A DNA stretch of 64,000 nt, taken from Bacteroidota bacterium. GTDB lineage: Bacteria; Bacteroidota; Bacteroidia; Chitinophagales; Chitinophagaceae. Made by a program: the position numbers and the translations under genes. Each line of letters starts with the position of its first letter. The first letter of the stretch is position 1. Positions 1 through 9,237 of the stretch are shown here, piece by piece. The notes under the pieces are model-generated. The model worked only from the letters and a program-made list of their open reading frames with translations, had not been told where the DNA came from and made no database searches. Where the stretch lies: the NCBI GenBank assembly GCA_026391125.1, contig JAPLEO010000148.1, forward strand, positions 1 to 64,000, given 5' to 3'.

Positions 1-18
1 AAAGTTTATTTTAGCCAT
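1..18 (-). CDS. possible start of a tyrosine integrase, cut by window edge
   Basis: Only six codons are visible on the minus strand, reading M-A-K-I-N-F before the window ends. Phage-type integrases of Bacteroidota often begin with a similar short K-[IV]-N-F strand of the SAM-like arm domain, and the tandem repeat just upstream would suit an integrase arm or promoter site. This rests on a very short match and on the decayed genes beside it. It could equally be chance or another gene. Confidence 0.2.
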
Positions 19-48
19 GTTACTAGGTTTAAGTACCGAAGCTATACA

Positions 49-72
49 GGGGTACAGTTTGGGGTACAGTCT
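49..72. repeat. two tandem 12-bp repeats GGGGTACAGTTT
   Basis: GGGGTACAGTTT occurs at 49-60 and again at 61-72, the second copy ending CT instead of TT. Each unit contains GTAC, so the pair could bind a dimeric protein. It lies about 30 bases upstream of the possible leftward start at position 18. From 73 to 252 I see no gene, RNA or other repeat. Confidence 0.55.
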
Positions 73-252
73 TAATAAAAAACATAATTATTAGTAAGTA
101 ATACCTAGTAACAGAAAACCCTATTTTAAGGGACTTGAGTGAGTATAAGGGATTAGAAAACACTTATTATAACGAAAAGATTAACTGACGAGGCCACAAC
201 TTTTGATTATAATATGTTGAATTTCAGTCTCACTTGTTTGAACTAAAAAAAA

Positions 253-471
253 CTATTCGCCTCTAGGTATAGAACCATCAAATAATCTCCATTTCCAAAC
301 ACCTTTTTTCTTAACCATAATTCCTGTAAAACGATAGGGTGTTTTATGGGTTTCCCCGGAATCCCAAGTCACAACCATCCTTCCTTCAACAAATACCCAA
401 GCTGTGTTATCGTTATAATCAATAGCTATTTTATCTATTTCCCATAAATAAACAATTTGTTCCTTACTATC
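253..471 (-). pseudogene. C-terminal fragment of an NTF2-like (SnoaL/DUF4440-type) protein
   Basis: Reading leftward, 72 codons stay open and end in TAG at 255-253. The product contains TAWVFVEGRM, TPYRFTGIMVKK and WKWRLFDGSIP, the last three strands of a cone-shaped NTF2-like domain. These domains are usually 120-150 residues, so roughly the first half is missing. The frame is closed upstream by TAA (474-472) and has no start codon before mid-domain; the forward gene at 513 begins just beyond. I call it a 5'-truncated relic. Function cannot be assigned, because NTF2-like folds serve as enzymes, binding proteins and immunity proteins. Confidence 0.6.
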
Positions 472-512
472 TTAAAAATGAAATAGATTTAGTTATAATC
501 AATATTTAATCC

Positions 513-1703
513 ATGAAAATCGAAAATACAGAATACGATTTACGGAAAAGGATTTTGCAAGATGCTATTAGATCATCTTCTATTGGTGTTTTTATAATTA
601 CAGAAGAAGAAAGCATTTATTATTTAACCGGCCTTTCTTATAAAAGTTTAGAACGATTATTCATACTAGTTGTATGGAGTGATAGAATAATTTTTATTGT
701 TCCTAAAATGGAACTTGCACATTTGTCGCATGTAAAGAATATTGATGCATTAGTATCATATTCAGAATACCCTGCAAAAATTGGCGAACGTTGGTCTGAT
801 GTATTAATGCCTTTTCTTGAAAAAAATAATCAGATAGGACTAGAAAGTAAATCTCCATTTGAAATTGCAGAACTGCTACAAGAAAAAAATTATTCAATAT
901 CGAAATGCGATCTATTGGATCAACAACGATGGATAAAATCAACAACCGAAATTGAATTGATTCGCATTGCTGCAAAATATTGCGAGAGGGCAATGTCTTA
1001 ATTAAAGTCAAGTTGTTATTATGGTATGACTGAATTAGAAGTGTTGGGTATTGGCAAAGACATTCAAAAGGCAATTATTAGGGATACCGAGTTTGATTAT
1101 TTATCTAGTAATGTATTGGTTGCTGTTTGGCCAAGTAGAATTTCACATCAACCACATGGAATACCAGTAATCGGAGATAAACTTGATAGTGGTTCACATA
1201 TTAGTTTATCGTTTTTGCGTGTAAATGGTTACGCTGCTGAATTAGAAAGAACTTTCTTTACCAGAAAGCCAAATCAGCAAGAAAAAGAATTGTTCAATCT
1301 TATGCTCGAAGTACGAAAGAGATGTTATGCTGTTCTTCGTGAAGGAATTAGTGGCGAAGAAGTTGACCAGGTTGCCAATAACTTTTTAGAAAAAGAAGGA
1401 TTGCAAAATAGTAGAATGCATCGATCAGGACATGGTATAGGTTTAAATAACCACGAGGGGCCATTTATTGCTGAAGGTGATGGTACCATTCTGAAAGAGA
1501 ATATGGTTATCAGTATCGAACCTGGAATATATGTAGAAGGGGTTGGTGGTTTTAGACATTCTGATACTGTGCACCTCACAAAAACCGGTTATGAGCTATT
1601 AACAAATTGGCCTGATGATCTTGAGAGCTTAACATTTACAGATTTTAATCCGATGCATCGTATGAAAGGTTGGATCGCAAAAAAAATGTTTAAGATTAAA
1701 TAA
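513..1703 (+). pseudogene. M24 (aminopeptidase P / creatinase-like) gene broken by an in-frame stop
   Basis: Both halves are in the same frame. Codons 1-162 form a creatinase N-terminal domain (ESIYYLTGLSY). A TAA follows at 999-1001, and from 1026 the pita-bread catalytic domain continues in frame (GMTELEVLG, HRSGHGIGLNNHEGP, SIEPGIYVEG). The full frame of 397 codons is the usual M24 length, so one substitution, not a frameshift, separates the halves. Three of the five M24 metal ligands look replaced: Ser near residue 233 and Glu near 243 where Asp is expected, and Ser in FRHSDTV where Glu is expected. The His and the Glu of SIEP remain. The segment GYAAELERTFF resembles metal-independent creatinase-type members. 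The C-terminal half could be made from an internal start at 1026, but without its partner domain. Confidence 0.75.
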
Positions 1704-1795
1704 GTGGTACCTACTTGTCACAACTTTTTATTATAATACACGGATTTGAATTTTATTTTTCAAAACTAGTTTAACTTGCCTCAAATTGTAGGAGT

Positions 1796-3151
1796 ATGAA
1801 ATATCGTTTTTATCTATTGGCTGTGGCTCTAGTGATTGGATCTTTTGCTAATTCACAAAAAGGATCTGTTTTAAAAAAATCTTTGCCAATTGGTGTATTT
1901 GATTCAGGTACAGGTGGCTTAACTATTCTGGAAGCGATGTTAACCTTAGATACGTTTAATAATACTACTGGGATGCCTGGTGCAGATGGTAAACCCGATT
2001 TTAGTTCCGAATATTTTCAATATTTAGCTGATCAGGCAAATATGCCTTATGGTAATTATGCGGCTGAAAAAAAGACGGATTTGTTGAAGGAACATATTTT
2101 TAAAAATATGGCTTACTTTTTGCAAAAGTTTGAATACAAGCCTGATGTAAAAATGATTGTTTTAGCTTGTAATACGGCAACAGCTTATGCCTTAGAAGAC
2201 ATCAGAAAAAAATTAACGCAAGAAGGTTATACTGTTCCTGTTCTTGGTGTGATCGACGCGGGTTCAAAAGCGGCGCTTGAATACCAACAGAGAAATGGAA
2301 TAGGAACAATTGGTGTGTTTGCAACTGCAGGTACCGTTGCTTCTAATGGTTATCCAAGAACTTTGCAATTAATGTCTAAGACCAAAGGAATGTCTGAGTT
2401 GTCTATTATTAGTCAGGGTGGAGCTGGCTTAGCAGAAAGTATTGATCATGATTGGAGTTATTTTGTAGATACCCTTACAAAAGCGAGGGCTGAATATAAA
2501 GGCCCTTCCTTAAAAAATAGTGTCTATATAATTGATACTACTTTGTTGTCGGCCTATAAATTTGATAGAACAAATAACAACCTTTTATGTGAATATGATG
2601 ATAAGGGAAGTTGTTTAGATATGCAATTGAATGCTCCTTCAAACTATGTGAGATACCACCTGGTTAGTTTGCTCGAGAAAATGTTGCAACAAAAAACTGA
2701 GAAACCTATGAATACGCTGATATTGGGCTGTACCCATTATCCTTATATGAGAGATACCATTGCACAAGTACTTAAAGAACTTTATAATTACAAATCAAAT
2801 AACGCGTATCGATATAGATCTTGTTTAGCAGCGCATGTTGAATTGATTGATCCAGCTGTAGAGACTGCTAAAGAAGCATTTATTGCTTTAAGAACGAACC
2901 AGTTAACTAATAATATTGGGAAGAATAAAAATCAATTTTTTATTACTATCCCTAATAAAAATTTGAAAGAAGTAAAATTGCAACCCGATGGTTGGTTCAC
3001 CTATGAATATAAATATGGAAGAATAGCAGGTGCTAATAAACAATATGTAAGCTATGTTCCTTTTGATAAGAAAAATATCTCTCCATCAACTTACAACCGG
3101 TTCCAATTAGTTTTACCAACTACCTATAAAGAGATTGCAAAAACGTTTTAA
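1796..3151 (+). CDS. exported Asp/Glu racemase-family protein
   Basis: This protein of 451 residues begins with a Sec signal peptide (hydrophobic residues 5-17, likely cleaved near NSQ at 19-21). The mature part is an aspartate/glutamate racemase fold: FDSGTGG near residue 36, the first cysteine in LACNTATAYAL and the second in LGCTHYPYM. Both catalytic cysteines of MurI-type racemases are thus present. Cytosolic MurI is about 260-290 residues; this protein is much longer, with insertions after the first motif and a C-terminal extension of about 100 residues. Cytosolic MurI supplies D-Glu for peptidoglycan; an exported version would act in the periplasm or outside, on an unknown substrate. 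It is convergent with the acyltransferase. Family is confident, reaction is not. Confidence 0.8.
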   Translation: MKYRFYLLAVALVIGSFANSQKGSVLKKSLPIGVFDSGTGGLTILEAMLTLDTFNNTTGMPGADGKPDFSSEYFQYLADQANMPYGNYAAEKKTDLLKEHIFKNMAYFLQKFEYKPDVKMIVLACNTATAYALEDIRKKLTQEGYTVPVLGVIDAGSKAALEYQQRNGIGTIGVFATAGTVASNGYPRTLQLMSKTKGMSELSIISQGGAGLAESIDHDWSYFVDTLTKARAEYKGPSLKNSVYIIDTTLLSAYKFDRTNNNLLCEYDDKGSCLDMQLNAPSNYVRYHLVSLLEKMLQQKTEKPMNTLILGCTHYPYMRDTIAQVLKELYNYKSNNAYRYRSCLAAHVELIDPAVETAKEAFIALRTNQLTNNIGKNKNQFFITIPNKNLKEVKLQPDGWFTYEYKYGRIAGANKQYVSYVPFDKKNISPSTYNRFQLVLPTTYKEIAKTF

Positions 3152-3167
3152 AATATAAATTGTATTT

Positions 3168-4208
3168 CTAAATAAATCGATCCTTCAATTTTAGAAACGG
3201 CTTTTCAATTATATAATAGGAGAATAATGCCGCTAAGATTAGAAAAATTAAGTTGTATGGATTTTTGTTAATGAACAGATCTGTTTTATAAATGAACAAT
3301 TCCTGCCATAAATATAAACTATAACTTAACAAACCAATATAATTGAGAAGCTTAGAGTTTAATAACCAGTACCATCCGTTTTTTGGTCCATAAATCGAAT
3401 AAAACATTAAAAGAGAAATGGCAAAATTTGAAAGAGTACCATCTGTTCCTCCGAACACATATAAGAACTTTCCTGCTATCAAATTACTCGGAAAATTGTT
3501 TTCGAAATAACTTAACAAAAAGATTGATACAACCGAAATAGCAATTACAAAATTCCATTTCGTTTGTAAATAACTTACGATCGCATTTTTATGGATGGCA
3601 AACAAACATCCAATTGCTAAAGAGTCTGCCCTTGCTATTAAATTCAAATTATATTGATTAGGGAAATCTTTTAAGCGAACAATCTCATATAAAATAGACA
3701 TTAAAATCAGCCCCCAAGGAATGACCTTTCTGTATTTCTTAAAAACCTTGAACAATACTGGCCAAATCAAATAAAAATGTTCTTCAATACTTAATGACCA
3801 GGCATGACCAGTATACCATTCTTTGCCATCCTTGAAAATATATTTGGTATAGGTAAAAGCGCTGAAATAAGCCATATTCGGAATTTGAATATAGCCTAGC
3901 AATTGCATCAAATAATAGACAACTAATAAAAAGTAAAAGGCAGGAAAAATCCGAAGCGTCCTTCTAATGTAAAAATTCCTTAAGTCGATAAAACTTGTCT
4001 TTTTCTCTTCTAGAATTAACAAAGTAGTAATTAAGAAACCAGAGATCACAAAAAAGACATTCACACCAAAACCGCCCCTAAAAAATAAATCAAATAATGT
4101 AAAAGGGAATACCGGTTCTTCAATTAAGCCATTGATTTTATAATGACAAAGGATAACAATGATAATACTTATGGCTCGCAACCCATTTAGGCTAGGTATT
4201 TTATTCAT
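3168..4208 (-). CDS. acyltransferase family 3 membrane protein
   Basis: The 346-residue integral membrane protein belongs to the OafA/NodX acyltransferase-3 family, which O-acylates cell-surface polysaccharides, lipids or peptidoglycan using cytoplasmic acyl-CoA. Family marks are R11 and H22 in the first helix (GLRAISIIIVILCHY), FFVISGFLI at 52-60, RRTLRIFPAF at 82-91 and WSLSIEEHFYLIWP at 137-150. About ten hydrophobic segments fill the chain, and there is no C-terminal SGNH domain. It stands alone, without glycan genes around it, so the acceptor cannot be guessed. Sixteen bases separate its stop from that of the convergent racemase-like gene. Confidence 0.9.
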   Translation of the reverse strand: MNKIPSLNGLRAISIIIVILCHYKINGLIEEPVFPFTLFDLFFRGGFGVNVFFVISGFLITTLLILEEKKTSFIDLRNFYIRRTLRIFPAFYFLLVVYYLMQLLGYIQIPNMAYFSAFTYTKYIFKDGKEWYTGHAWSLSIEEHFYLIWPVLFKVFKKYRKVIPWGLILMSILYEIVRLKDFPNQYNLNLIARADSLAIGCLFAIHKNAIVSYLQTKWNFVIAISVVSIFLLSYFENNFPSNLIAGKFLYVFGGTDGTLSNFAISLLMFYSIYGPKNGWYWLLNSKLLNYIGLLSYSLYLWQELFIYKTDLFINKNPYNLIFLILAALFSYYIIEKPFLKLKDRFI

Positions 4209-4386
4209 TCGGTTAGTTAGGGGGTATCAATATAGCGTCAACAGTCAGTAAATAAATATAATAAGTTTTATATCATTATTTTCTTATTTGTATGGTAATC
4301 AATGAATTTTAATTCGTTTTTAATCGTGCAAGGCAAATGAAATGTCCTAACGATTGTTCGCTTTAATTAGCTTCTGAATAATTATG

Positions 4387-4394
4387 TACCTTTG
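4387..4394 (+). promoter_or_regulatory. candidate -7 box of the metal efflux operon
   Basis: TACCTTTG fits the Bacteroidota -7 consensus TAnnTTTG. A weak -33 match (TTTA, 4362-4365) lies 21 bases upstream. Transcription would begin around 4400, exactly where the open frame of the following small protein begins. Confidence 0.45.
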
Positions 4395-4399
4395 TAATT

Positions 4400-4786
4400 C
4401 TGAAAAAGTCAATCGCCATACTATTCTTAAGCATTTATCTGTTAACCACCACAGATGCCTATCAGCTATTGAAAATGCCGATGATCTTTAAACATTTTGT
4501 GGAACATCGGCAGGCCGACAATAATATCAGCTTCCTAAAGTTCTTAGATATCCATTATCTGCATGGTAGTCCTAAAGACAAAGACTATAGGAAAGACATG
4601 CAATTGCCCTTTAAAACTTCGGGCGATTTTGTTTTTATCTTGGCAAGCGAATTTGTTCCCCTTAATCAAAATTTTTCAATTACTGTTCCTGTTCAATTGG
4701 TTGCCGATAAAAAAGTAGCAATTGACCATAACGAATTACTTCCCTCTTATTTAGCCAGTATCTGGCAGCCTCCTAAGTCGTGTTAA
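4400..4786 (+). CDS. small exported protein of the metal efflux operon
   Basis: The frame is open from a TAA at 4379-4381 to 4786. From CTG at 4400 it reads L-K-K-S followed by a hydrophobic stretch (IAILFLSIYLL), a plausible signal peptide, then about 105 residues including FKHFVEHRQAD, FLKFLDIHYLHG and DMQLPFKT. No ATG precedes the hydrophobic stretch. A TTG at 4469 or ATGs at 4475 and 4481 would give a shorter product lacking it. Similar small proteins precede CusA-type pumps in other Bacteroidota (from memory), and here it also lies directly upstream of the RND gene. Its function is unknown; a periplasmic metal-linked role is only inference. The true start is unresolved: CTG may be used leaderless, or a former ATG may have been lost. 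Confidence 0.6.
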   Translation: MKKSIAILFLSIYLLTTTDAYQLLKMPMIFKHFVEHRQADNNISFLKFLDIHYLHGSPKDKDYRKDMQLPFKTSGDFVFILASEFVPLNQNFSITVPVQLVADKKVAIDHNELLPSYLASIWQPPKSC

Positions 4787-4876
4787 AATAATATTGATGC
4801 AATTGTTGCAAAACAGTTGGGCTATGCTTTTGTAACTCCAAGAGCCTTTAATTTATTATTCCTAAACAAGACCATT

Positions 4877-7800
4877 ATGCTAAATGCTATAATTGGATTT
4901 GCTATTAAAAATAAACTGATCGTTGGTTTGTTTATTATTACCCTAATTGGATACGGTAGCTACCAATTTACCAAATTACCTATTGATGCGGTACCTGATA
5001 TCACAAATAATCAAGTACAGGTCATTACCATTGCTCCTTCATTTGGGGCAACAGATATTGAGCGACTGATCACATTTCCTATTGAACAGGCCAATAACAA
5101 TATCTCTGGATTGAAAGAGATCCGTAGTTTTTCAAGATTCGGGCTTTCACTCGTTACCATTGTTTTCGATGATAATACCGATGTGTATTGGGCCAGACAA
5201 CAAGTTGCCGAAAGATTGCAGAAGGTCCAGGCTATTATCCCCCAAGGGATTGGCACACCTGAGTTGGGCCCGGTGAGTACAGGTTTAGGGGAGATCTATC
5301 AATATGTAGTACGACCAAAAACAGGATACGAAACCAAGTTCAATGAAACCGATCTTAGAACTATTCAAGATTGGATTGTTCGCAGACAATTACTTGGAGT
5401 GAAAGGAGTGGCAGAAGTAAGCAGTTTCGGTGGTAAACTCAAACAATATTCCATTGAGGTTGATCCTAATAAATTGCTATCCTATAATATTACGATCGCA
5501 GACATCTTTAAAGCGCTAGAATCAAATAACCAAAATACGGGCGGAGCCTATATCGAAAAAGGCGCAACCGTTTTGTATATCCGTACAGAGGGTTTATTGG
5601 GAAGCATCGATGATATTAATAACATCGCCATCAAATCAAACACTAGTGGAAACCCTTTGTTCATAAGGGATGTAGCCACTATTAAAATTGGTAATGCAAC
5701 ACGCTTTGGCGCTATGTGCTATAATGATCAAGGTGAGGTTGCTGGAGCTGTAGTGATGATGCTAAAGGGTGCGAATAGTAGCGATGTGATCAAGAGTGTA
5801 AAAGAGCGGATTGCACAAATCCAAAAAACACTACCTGAAGGAATTGTGATAGAACCTTTTCTAGACAGAACTAAAATGGTTAACAATGCCATTGGAACTG
5901 TTGAGCAAAATTTATTAGAAGGGGCGTTGATCGTTGTGTTTGTTTTAGTACTATTTCTAGGAAATTTCCGCGCAGGTTTATTAGTTGCATCTGTAATTCC
6001 CTTAGCGATGCTATTCGCAGTGATTATGATGAACCTATTTGGCGTTAGCGGAAACCTAATGAGTTTGGGGGCGCTCGATTTCGGATTAATTGTAGATGGT
6101 GCTGTGATTATTGTGGAAGCAGTAATGCACCGACTGGGTCATAGTAAACACTTTGTAAACATCAACAAGCTGAACCAAGCTGAGATGGATGTAGAAGTAA
6201 ACCAATCTGCCAGCAAAATGATGAATAGTGCTGTGTTTGGTCAGGTGATTATTCTGGTTGTTTACTTACCCATTTTTACGCTCGAAGGAATTGAGGGTAA
6301 AATGTTTAAGCCAATGGCACAAACAGTTGCCTTTGCTTTATTAGGAGCCTTTGTTTTATCGCTCACTTATATTCCAATGATGAGTGCTTTATTCTTGAGT
6401 AAAAAGATCAAGCACAAGCCTAATTTCTCGGATTTTTGGATGGGCAAAGTGGAAAGGGTTTATCAAAGGACTTTAAATTTTGTGATTCAATTTCCAAAAA
6501 TTGCACTCAGTTCAGTGCTTGCATTATTTGTATTTGCAATAGTGCTACTAACAAATCTCGGGGCTGAATTTATTCCCGCATTAGAAGAAGGCGACTTTGC
6601 AGTTGACACAAGGGTGTTAACAGGAAGTAGTTTAAATACAACTATTGCGAACACACAAAAAGCGGCGCATATTCTCAAAACACAATTTCCGGAAGTAGAG
6701 AAAATTGTTACCAAGATTGGTAGTGGTGAAGTGCCCACAGACCCCATGCCAATGGATGCGAGCGATATGATGGTGATCTTGAAACCGAAGAAAGAATGGA
6801 CTTCTGCTAAAACATTCAACGAGTTGAGCGAGAAAATGGGAAAAGCTTTAGAAGCCGTACCAGGCGTTACTGCAGGCTTTCAGTTCCCTGTTCAAATGCG
6901 TTTCAATGAATTAATGACAGGAGCAAGGCAGGATGTAGTTTGTAAAATATTTGGTGAAGACCTTGATACACTTGCCTTATATGCCAATAAACTTGGTGCA
7001 ATCGTGAACACTGTAGAAGGCGCGAAGAATCTCTATGTTGAACAAGTTGCGGGTATGCCACAGATCATTATCAACTACAACAGAAATACGATTGCGCAAT
7101 ATGGTTTGAATATTGCTGATATCAATAAAGTGGTAAACACATCATTTGCCGGACAAACTACCGGAATGCTTTTTGAAGGTGAGAAAAGATTTGATGTAGT
7201 TGTAAGAATTAGTGGTGAACAAAAGAAGGATTTAAAGGATATTCAAAACTTATTGATTCCTACATCAAATGGTACGCAGATTCCGCTGAGTCAGCTGGCT
7301 GATGTTCAAATCAAACAAGGTCCGAATCAAATTCAAAGAGAAGATGCAAAAAGAAGGATCGTAATTGGATTCAACGTTCGTGGTAGAGACGTACAAACAA
7401 TTGTAACTGAATTGCAACAAAAGATCTCTAAGCAAATGAAATTCCCTACAGGTTATTATGTAACCTATGGTGGTGCATTTGAAAATCTGAATGCTGCAAA
7501 AAGTAGGTTGATGATTGCAGTGCCAGTGTCACTTTTGTTGATCCTTATTTTACTACACTTTGCATTCAATTCACTCAAACAAGGCTTACTCATATACTCT
7601 GCCATTCCATTGTCTGCGATAGGAGGTATTCTATTTCTTGCTTTAAGGGGGATGCCATTTAGTATCAGCGCAGGGGTAGGTTTTATTGCACTGTTTGGGG
7701 TTGCCGTATTAAATGGAATTGTATTGATCGCAGAATTTAATCAACTCAAAGCAGAAGGGATTACAGATTTACGAAGGATCGTATTGATGGGTACAAAAGT

Positions 7801-9235
7801 TCGATTGCGTCCGGTGTTAATGACAGCTTTTGTTGCATCGCTTGGCTTCTTTCCTATGGCAATTAGTAATGGAGCAGGAGCTGAAGTTCAAAGGCCATTA
7901 GCAACAGTAGTAATTGGAGGCTTATTGATTGCCACATTCCTAACATTGTACATTTTACCTGTATTGTATATGATATTTGAAAAATCAGACCCAAAAAAGA
8001 AAAAGCATCGTAAGTCAACTCACCCTGTTGTTATCTTATTGATCCTCTTAGGCATGGGTACGGGTCTTCAAGCGCAAACGCCGATTAGTTTGCAAGCTGC
8101 AATTGACACAGCCATGAAGTACAATTTGCAAGTTAAGAATGAGGAGTTGAAATCGAGGTACCAAGAGGCTTTGATCAAGTCATCAAATAACCTTCCGCAA
8201 GCAAACTTGATTGCAGATATTGGGCAGATCAACAGCACTTATACGGATACTAAATTCGGCATCTCACAATCTTTCAGTTTCCCTAAAGTGTATACAAAGC
8301 AAAGGGAATTGTTACAAGAAGAATGGAAAAGCAGTGTGATGAATATTGCAGTAAAGCAAGCTTTGTTAAAGAAAGACCTATCGCAATTGTATTATACAAT
8401 GCTTTACATCGATCAAAAACGAAGATTGCTTTTATATACCGATAGTTTGTATCAAGCATTTTATAAGCGAGCTGAACAAAGACTGGCAAAGGGTGAAACG
8501 AATATTTTAGAAAAATCTAGTGCAGAGGCGCAACTCGGACAAATTAGTTTGCAATTACAGCAATTAGAGCAAGATAGATCAGTGCTACAATTGCAGTTTC
8601 AGTTGTTCTTAAATGTGAGTCAGGTTTATAGTCCAGCTACGCAGCAATATAAAATGGAGCCTATTAATTTTAATGACACCAGTTTATTAAAAGAGCATCC
8701 AAGTTTGAAAATGATCTTACACCAGCAACAAATGGCTGATGCGGTGATTGAGGTTGAAAAGAGTTTATTGTTACCAGGATTTACAGTTGGATATAATAAT
8801 TCGAGCATTAAAGGAATGGGTGCTGATAATAAATTGTATGGTAGTGATACTCGTTTTAGTGCAGTTCAAATTGGTGTTGGGATCCCCATATTTGCAAAGG
8901 CTCAGAAATCGAAAATTGTAGGTGCGAAGTTGAACAGACAGGTTGCCGAAAACAACTATGCAATAGGGTTACAGAATTTGCAGTCAAGTTATCAATCGGC
9001 ATTAATGCAATATCGGAAGCATTTGAAGTCAGTTCAATATTTTGAGAACACAGCTTTAAAAAATGCACAAACCATTAGTATTACTGCCAATTTGCAATTA
9101 GCCAATGGAGGGATCAATTATCTAGAATGGGTTCAATTGATTAACCAGTCAACTATCTTGAAAAACGATTATATCGAATCAGTAAAAAGCCTCAACGAGT
9201 CGATCATTCAATTACATTACCTAATCAATCAATAA
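4877..9235 (+). CDS. cusA: heavy-metal RND efflux pump fused to a TolC-like outer-membrane factor
   Basis: I start at ATG 4877, giving 1452 residues, because MLNAIIGFAIKNKLIVG matches the family N-terminus; an upstream TTG at 4817 adds nothing recognisable. Residues 1 to about 1040 are a complete CusA/CzcA (HME-RND) proton antiporter with 12 helices and two porter halves. The TM4 motif DFGLIVDG spans 401-408. After a basic KKKKHRK linker comes a second signal-like hydrophobic segment (about 1049-1064, ending LQAQ), then about 390 residues of TolC-type helical outer-membrane factor. The chain thus contains both the inner-membrane pump and the exit duct. Such fusions recur in Bacteroidota. The junction may be processed after export (inference). 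Metal specificity (Cu/Ag or Zn/Co/Ni) is not decidable from motifs alone. The adaptor gene follows after 2 bases. Confidence 0.92.
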   Translation: MLNAIIGFAIKNKLIVGLFIITLIGYGSYQFTKLPIDAVPDITNNQVQVITIAPSFGATDIERLITFPIEQANNNISGLKEIRSFSRFGLSLVTIVFDDNTDVYWARQQVAERLQKVQAIIPQGIGTPELGPVSTGLGEIYQYVVRPKTGYETKFNETDLRTIQDWIVRRQLLGVKGVAEVSSFGGKLKQYSIEVDPNKLLSYNITIADIFKALESNNQNTGGAYIEKGATVLYIRTEGLLGSIDDINNIAIKSNTSGNPLFIRDVATIKIGNATRFGAMCYNDQGEVAGAVVMMLKGANSSDVIKSVKERIAQIQKTLPEGIVIEPFLDRTKMVNNAIGTVEQNLLEGALIVVFVLVLFLGNFRAGLLVASVIPLAMLFAVIMMNLFGVSGNLMSLGALDFGLIVDGAVIIVEAVMHRLGHSKHFVNINKLNQAEMDVEVNQSASKMMNSAVFGQVIILVVYLPIFTLEGIEGKMFKPMAQTVAFALLGAFVLSLTYIPMMSALFLSKKIKHKPNFSDFWMGKVERVYQRTLNFVIQFPKIALSSVLALFVFAIVLLTNLGAEFIPALEEGDFAVDTRVLTGSSLNTTIANTQKAAHILKTQFPEVEKIVTKIGSGEVPTDPMPMDASDMMVILKPKKEWTSAKTFNELSEKMGKALEAVPGVTAGFQFPVQMRFNELMTGARQDVVCKIFGEDLDTLALYANKLGAIVNTVEGAKNLYVEQVAGMPQIIINYNRNTIAQYGLNIADINKVVNTSFAGQTTGMLFEGEKRFDVVVRISGEQKKDLKDIQNLLIPTSNGTQIPLSQLADVQIKQGPNQIQREDAKRRIVIGFNVRGRDVQTIVTELQQKISKQMKFPTGYYVTYGGAFENLNAAKSRLMIAVPVSLLLILILLHFAFNSLKQGLLIYSAIPLSAIGGILFLALRGMPFSISAGVGFIALFGVAVLNGIVLIAEFNQLKAEGITDLRRIVLMGTKVRLRPVLMTAFVASLGFFPMAISNGAGAEVQRPLATVVIGGLLIATFLTLYILPVLYMIFEKSDPKKKKHRKSTHPVVILLILLGMGTGLQAQTPISLQAAIDTAMKYNLQVKNEELKSRYQEALIKSSNNLPQANLIADIGQINSTYTDTKFGISQSFSFPKVYTKQRELLQEEWKSSVMNIAVKQALLKKDLSQLYYTMLYIDQKRRLLLYTDSLYQAFYKRAEQRLAKGETNILEKSSAEAQLGQISLQLQQLEQDRSVLQLQFQLFLNVSQVYSPATQQYKMEPINFNDTSLLKEHPSLKMILHQQQMADAVIEVEKSLLLPGFTVGYNNSSIKGMGADNKLYGSDTRFSAVQIGVGIPIFAKAQKSKIVGAKLNRQVAENNYAIGLQNLQSSYQSALMQYRKHLKSVQYFENTALKNAQTISITANLQLANGGINYLEWVQLINQSTILKNDYIESVKSLNESIIQLHYLINQ

Positions 9236-9237
9236 AC

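Noticed and set aside
999..1001. Frameshift as cause of the split M24 gene
   Set aside because: The two halves share one frame (start codons 27 bases apart from the stop, a multiple of three), so a substitution explains it better.
703..1074. 123-codon minus-strand frame spanning the stop in the M24 gene
   Set aside because: The forward strand carries clear M24 motifs on both sides of it; the reverse frame has none.
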